Source of the DNA: Straminergon stramineum
Taxonomy: Eukaryota; Streptophyta; Bryopsida; Hypnales; Calliergonaceae
Reading direction: 5' to 3'
Length of the DNA stretch: 64,000 bases
Assembly: GCA_963920665.1 (NCBI GenBank)
Contig: OY987264.1
Coordinates: forward strand, 34,452,906-34,516,905
Positions 58,942-64,000 of this stretch are shown piece after piece (within the stretch, counting starts at the first letter, position 1; each line of letters opens with the position of its first letter). The notes beneath the pieces are model-generated. The model ran no database searches. It saw only the letters and a program-made list of their open reading frames with translations, and was not told where the DNA came from. The position numbers were made by a program, and so were the translations under genes.

Positions 58942-61895
58942 CTGGGTGCCCTATATTTGAACACCTCATTTGGATCCCCCCTCACATGCTCATCAATGAA
59001 TTTGTAGAAGTTAAAAGTAATTTCTACTGGAATATTCTCAATCAAAGTCTCCACGTACATGCCTCTAAGTTTGGAGGGTACACCTCTATTTTTCAACAAT
59101 CGCTTTAGATAGAGGAGGATGGATACTTCAAAATCAACTTAAGAAGTCACTTACCATAGTCATGAAGCCTCCCCACTGTAGGTATCGAAAATGCCAGAAG
59201 GCTAGCCAGTGGTCCAAGTGATGAAGATCTTCTTGACTTGCAGCACCCGATGACAACCACCAGGATTGAATTGCAAGGTATTGCGTCTCTGCTTCTTCGA
59301 CAGTCTTGGATTCTTTGTATTGTTTGCAGAGGGTAATGTGTTGTTGTTGGAATGCTTCTTTGATGTGCTTCTGGGTATGCTTGTGGAGCGAATTACTCCA
59401 ATGCAGCAAGCACGTCCTCTCCTGATTCTCCATCTTCTCATTGGGCAACCCACTTCTGTAGACAATCCATGCCGCATTCCAATTGGCCATCGTGCTATCT
59501 GCCATGAATCCTTTGAAGTTCGTGTGTTCCACTCCATGTCTTGCCATGATCGTGTTCAGAGATCTCCAAAATTGGACTTAGATCTCTGTGTTTTCCGATT
59601 GCATATCGTAGGTGGCCACAGTCATAAATTTTTTTGTACTCCGCATCGTACACGTGGCATGCCATGGTACTCCACTCGTTGACGCGTCTGACGTGGTCAA
59701 ACATTATCCATGCGTTTTGTAAATCCCCTCCTGGTTGCATTCGTTTGACGAAGTCCACTCCACTTCTAGGTCCTTCTGTGAGCATTTTGAAGAGGTAGAC
59801 CTTCTCCCTTCCCTGTCCTGGGAAGACACTGTCATTTATGAACTCGAACTTTGACTCTTTCTTCATTGTCATGATGTTGTCGATGACCCCTCCCTTGTTG
59901 TTGCAGCGAAACGATGATATGACATTCCTAATGTTCGGACTACTAAGATATTGGAATCGATCCATGACTTCCTCTAGTTCCTCTCCCTTCAACATCTCTT
60001 TTTCCCCCTCTCCATTGTGAAACAAATAGTTTGTGAGGAACTCTTTGCTGGCGGAGAGTGCAATTGCAGAGTTGGTGGCCGTGGGTGTTTTGGCCACCTA
60101 CTGTGCAATGAGTCCCGAGATTTTCTCCGCGGAGTCTTTGTACACACCCTTCGCTACAAGGTGCGTATGATCTCCGAAGTGTATAGCGGCCCTAGTCATT
60201 TTTTCATTCTCGCAATATATGTAGTATATTCTAGCATCACATGTATTCAAGCACAAAGGGGGGCTCTTGCAAACTTTGCATACTAGAGTACAATCTTTGG
60301 GAGGAGTCCCCCCTTTACCAAAAGGGCAAATCATGTAACCGGTCCATTCCGTTTCGTTCATTTTCAAAGCCCTTTTTACATAATCGCATTCAGGATTTTG
60401 ACAAGCAAGGTGTCCGGCGCAGTATGACTTATGGAACTTGAGGTTATCGGAATTGTGAATGTTCGTGGTCATCAGCTTACACCACGGGTGTCCGTTGTAC
60501 CGCCTGTCCATTCCCTCGAGGTTCTTGGCCGCCGAGGAAGAGGATGTAGATCGACACGGGGGCAATTCAAAGATGACGTCCCCGTTGAAATCAATCAGCA
60601 AGTACTACACACGGTGGTGCTTCACGACGTTGACATCCATATTGGATAGTTCATTCCGCAAATGCCACACATTCGCTAGTCTCTTCAAGTACTCCATTAC
60701 ATTGACTTGTTGAGTAGGTGATGGGTGCACTGGAGGACGTGACAATAGAGATGGGGTTGGACTATTGGAGGGGATGTTTGGTTCTGAGTGTGTAGAAGCC
60801 TTTTCCCTCGATTTAAAAGGGTTTGGGCATTGTTGCTTTTCAAGCATCACATTAGGTGACTCCCCTTCTGATTCACTCGACAATTCTATGATGGATTCTA
60901 ATTTCTCTACCTTCACTAACCGTAGAATTGTACTCTCAGGGAGTAGCGGGAAGCCCTGACGGGCCGGTCTCGGTGACACCATGCGCGCAACATATGGCAT
61001 GTCGATTGTGGAGTTATCTGACTGTCGACTCCAAATTTCTGTTGAAACCCCTAGCATGGAAAGTGGAAGTCCATAAGTCTTGTAGTTCCCTAGGGCTAGG
61101 TACCAGCAATGGCCATCTGCATCTAGACTCTTGACAACCGATATGGATTGCACCAATTCACCTGACTGGGACAATTTTTCCTCTTCAATATAGATGGAGG
61201 ACTCTACAAATTTGAAGCATACGTATAGGAGGTGACTCATGACCTTGGCTAATTGTCCATCGTCTACGAGAAACACAAGCGGAGCATCTTGACCATGCAC
61301 TCTAATACAAGCCATCCTCATGGAACACAAGCAAGAGCTGAGGGACATTGACAGGCAATGGAACTTTAGGATCAGTGAAGGCATTCAAATTCAGATGGCC
61401 TTATGCCCTTATGTAGTAGCCTTTCATTTTGGAATTTAAATTTGGGTGAGCAATACGTTAATTAGGGTAGGTATGATAATTAATCATCTTATTTGAGTGA
61501 TGAAATCCACTGCCAGAGGTAGCTACCCATTATGCACCGCCATCCAAGTATTCATTTATTGCATGTCTGAGACCTCGGGGAAACTGAAAGGGCCTCATCA
61601 TTTATTTATTGCTTTTCATTAAGTGGAGGCACTAGATTCGTCACCGATGCATTGGAAGAGGAGTAAAAATAATTGTGTTGGCTGATCTCGAAATCCCCGA
61701 CTTCTTTAATTGCCTCTAAGCCTCACATTCAAATTTCTGCCATGAAGTGGAATTAATCCACTTGACGGCCCGACAAGCATATAGGAATTCATCAAATCCA
61801 TGTTGTACACCTGGGCCAAAGCTCTGAAACTAGAGCATGCGATTTGAGTCTCAACTTCGCCATGTCCATTTTATTTGGCGTCCATCTTATAGGTT

Positions 61896-62237
61896 GTGGA
61901 GAGAAGAGGGAGGTTTCATGTAGAGTTCTTTCACCTTATGCTTGGAGAATCCCGAGGAGCTAAACTTGTGCCTATTGCCGTGAGGAGTAGAAAGAGGTGT
62001 CGTAGTTTTTTTTTCTCCTCTTCCAAGGCTTTGAAGAAGTCCAGGATGAACAAGAAGAAGGTAGTGTCTAGAACTTCTCAGTCTACACCTGGAGAGCTAC
62101 GGAAGTCCCTTCGCTTTGATGGTGGAGGAAGTAGTGGAGAGGATGGCCCCGTACCAAAAAATGGTGGTGGAAGTTAGTCCATGTTGGAGGAATCAAGTGT
62201 CAATCAAAAGCATGAAGAAGACAACTCTGGGGCCACT
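61896..62237 (+). CDS. First exon of the cargo gene, copy D (partial gene)
   Basis: Position and polarity match exon 1 of copies B and C: divergent from the transposase and followed by a GTGAGT donor at 62238. The frame contains the basic block MNKKKVVSRTSQSTPG (ATG at 62046; an upstream ATG is at 61896), then Gly/Ser-rich sequence, and ends SVNQKHEEDNSGAT. One TAG at 62175 interrupts it. The N-termini of the cargo proteins are poorly conserved, so this call leans on context. The rest of the gene is beyond 64000. Confidence 0.5.
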
Positions 62238-62755
62238 GTGAGTATTAATTCCATTTATGCTTTTTTATTCTTCTTGTCCCAAGTGACATACTCCGTTTTT
62301 CTCTTGTGCAAAGGAGGTTTATGATTCCAAAAATTAGTGCGTCCAATGTGTTTGTGAAATAGAACAATTAAAAAAAATACGATCTCATAGGATACTTAAT
62401 TACCCTTAGATCACAGTTTGGGGGGAACCGTGGATCCCCAAAGAGAAACGACTGATTAGTCTCCGTCACAAGAGGAAGTCTTTTGGGAAGAAAAGTAGGC
62501 TCTGACTATATAGAAGTAGCGAGCCATTTTTCCGGTTACGAATCATGCCCCTCGTTTGTGAAATTCGGCATAAGGAAAATTAAAATCCAAGGGCTGTGTA
62601 ATTAACGACTTCCAATCGATAGGTAGAATTATTTTGTAGAATTTACGAAGACGGAAAAATCATAGACCTTTGACAAGCATGAGATATGCAGATTAAAAAT
62701 GTCGTCCATTCTCTGGTCTAAGCACGGCGAAGCCTAGGTAAAGCCCCGCGAGTCC

Positions 62756-64000
62756 CTACATAGTTGCAACTACCACATGCATGGCATCAGTTTTGCATGG
62801 CCGCATTTCGTCAATCATGTTCTCGGAAAGGTCGACAGTTTGAGAAGTGCATGCACTTTGTAAATTGAATGAGGGGGTTGGTGGAAAGATCAGGAAACCC
62901 GAAAATAGAGAGAGCATCACCCAACCCTCCCACATTCCCCACCTTTTGGAGTTTCCTCTCCTCGGGATGAGGCGCGTTGAAGTCGGCCGCGGCCTGGGCC
63001 GCCTGCCTAGTCCTCCTGCTCCGAATTTGGGGGTCCCTGCCCCGTCGGGCTCTTCCCCGATTGATACAATCCATTCCCTTCCAAATCGCCGAGCCCCACG
63101 TCCTAGGCGTGGCCGACCTCCCCTCCGAAAAACCCGATTCTCAAATTTCAAAGACTGTGTGCGTTGTTGCCAAATTCTCACGCGGCGTTCACCATGACAC
63201 CAGCGCAGAGGGAGAAGAGTGCACTTGCGAAGCGAACAACACGAAGCTACGCGAAAGATGACACAAAGGACCTCGAAGGGACACCAACGTTGCAGCCATG
63301 CAAGCTCGGCGGCTACCACAAGGTTCGAACTTCATGCCCATTCCCACAACACAAAATTCACATTGAAGCCTTTACTCTAGAATTCTGAAAATGCATAGGA
63401 CCCTGTGGATTCTCAAAAAATTTGGACGCCACGGTGGGCTCACGGTGCGCAGCACAGGGGGCCGTGGCAGAGGTGTTGGCCTCGCAGTCCCCTCACCGGG
63501 CCGTGTCTATATGTCCCAATTACAGTGATATAATGTGGGTCACCTTGCTGCTGTGGGCGAAGTCTAGCCTTCGAGCCGCCAAGGGATCTCCTTGCCTTTG
63601 AATTCTAGTTTCAATTGTCGCCTATGTTGTTTGAGATTCAATGCAAAAAATTATTTGGGGACCCATTTTTTGGGGGTGGAGCAGACACACCCAGAGGATC
63701 AATCAGATCCAACTTGACTTTGGCAGGTGCCAGCTCCACCTCCAAAAAACGAGACCCTATGGATTCTCAAAAAATTTGGACGCCACGGTGGGCTTACGGT
63801 GCGCGGGCATAGGGGCCATGGCAGAGGTGTTGGCCTTGCGGTACCCTCGCCGGGCCGTGTCTATGTGTCCCAATTACAGTGATATAATGTGGGTCACCTT
63901 GCTGCTATGGGCGAGGTCTAGCCTTCGGGCTGCCTAGGGATCTCCTTGCCTTTGAATTCTAGTTTCAACTGTCGCCTATGTTGTTTGAGATTCAATGCAA
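62756..64000 (+). repeat. Intron-1 region of copy D cargo gene, shared with 1-783, with a 354-bp tandem repeat
   Basis: 63057-63385 matches 1-360 and 63600-63740 matches 590-720. The block gaccctgtggattctcaaaa at 63399 recurs at 63753 with high identity to the window edge (gaccctatggattctcaaaa), a 354-bp period, so at least two tandem units are present. No palindromic core like that of copies B and C was found, but the array sits in the same intron. In-frame stretches are not supported as exons. The stretch 62238-62755 shows nothing recognisable. Confidence 0.65.

Larger units (their letters stand above)
56152..61321 (-). pseudogene. MULE transposase, copy D (frameshifts, solo LTR)
   Basis: The start is placed at 61321 (MRMACIRVHGQDAPLVF), aligned with copies B and C. 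Domains in order on the minus strand are the N-terminal domain; the Cys/His-rich region (CAGHLACQNPECDYVKRALK, CKVCKSPPLC) near 60460-60250; the core near 59760-59150 (WIMFDHVRRVNEWST, FKGFMADSTMANWNA, ERTCLLHWSNSLHKH), ending at a GTAAGT donor at about 59154; resumption near 57530 (MSLEEMTDLPFCNLSETVHN); and the SWIM finger near 56340-56270 (TCTCPDFMNM, MNCKHLYYL). Defects: TAG near 60605 and 60098, a one-base insertion in an A/T run at about 59626-59635, a TAA shortly after it, several frameshifts in 57320-56640, and a solo LTR between the two halves (probably in the intron). It is the most decayed of the three transposases. Confidence 0.82.
55043..64000 (-). mobile_element. Large Mutator-like element, copy D (left part)
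   Basis: The left end begins caacgacgctagcgtgtgag, matching the transposase-side ends of C (caacgaagctagtatatgag) and B. The orientation is reversed relative to B and C: transposase on the - strand (61321-56152), cargo starting on the + strand at 61896-62237 and running out of the window. The preceding 10 bases (tatacacaat, 55033-55042) are the expected target duplication to look for at the missing right end. A solo LTR has inserted at 57829. The element may be inverted relative to copy A but belongs to the same intron-1 subfamily. Confidence 0.8.

Noticed and set aside
1..64000. CRISPR arrays, bacterial operons, rRNA or tRNA genes
   Set aside because: Spliced genes and plant-type transposons exclude a prokaryotic window. 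No regularly spaced direct repeats with unique spacers, and no tRNA cloverleaf with A and B boxes, were recognised by eye.

Overview
This is a transposon-dense stretch of a plant-type nuclear genome. The evidence is intron-split coding regions with GT-AG borders, short CCCTAAA (plant telomere-type) tracts, and remnants of Mutator-like, hAT and CACTA-like DNA transposons plus solo LTRs. A non-seed land plant is my guess only; the species cannot be read from the sequence. I see no convincing single-copy host gene, tRNA or rRNA.

The main content is a family of very large (12.6-13.5 kb) Mutator-like elements (MULEs). Each carries two divergently transcribed multi-exon genes. One is a MULE transposase (Cys/His-rich N-terminal region, DDE-type core with CLFHW motif, C-terminal SWIM zinc finger). 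The other is a cargo gene of about 1,250 codons that joins a ParB-like domain (CDGNHRR motif) to a beta-class N4/N6 DNA-methyltransferase-like domain. Four copies are visible. A (1-7409, + strand cargo, transposase off the left edge). B (11661-25149, complete, with a 10-bp target duplication). C (36042-48689, complete, with a 10-bp target duplication). D (55043 to beyond the right edge, transposase complete, cargo only begun). A relic of a fifth cargo gene lies at 54405-54840. All copies carry disabling lesions, so they are old, but the gene pair is kept in every copy where it can be seen.

Layout: element A ends at 7409. A decayed coding relic follows (7646-8040), then a hAT transposase gene on the - strand (25440 to 8633), split by the insertion of element B. 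Next is a - strand decayed gene with coiled-coil and RING-like segments (29645-26253), AT-rich sequence with GGACGG-rich GC islands (30-34 kb), and a decayed relative of that gene on the + strand (34337-35428). Element C sits at 36042-48689 in a repeat whose unoccupied paralogue is at about 32.7-33.1 kb. A solo LTR (49283-50374) interrupts a GGACGG island that precedes a protein-kinase-like gene (50794-52275). AT-rich sequence, another GC island and the cargo relic follow, and element D fills the rest, with a second solo LTR (57829-58936) in its transposase gene.

Working model (inference): the transposase mobilises the element through terminal inverted repeats and subterminal CCACGGTYATAGG sites. 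The ParB-methyltransferase-like cargo could mark, bind or protect element DNA, by analogy with MULEs that carry anti-silencing genes. Its catalytic motifs are altered, so DNA binding without catalysis is a serious alternative.
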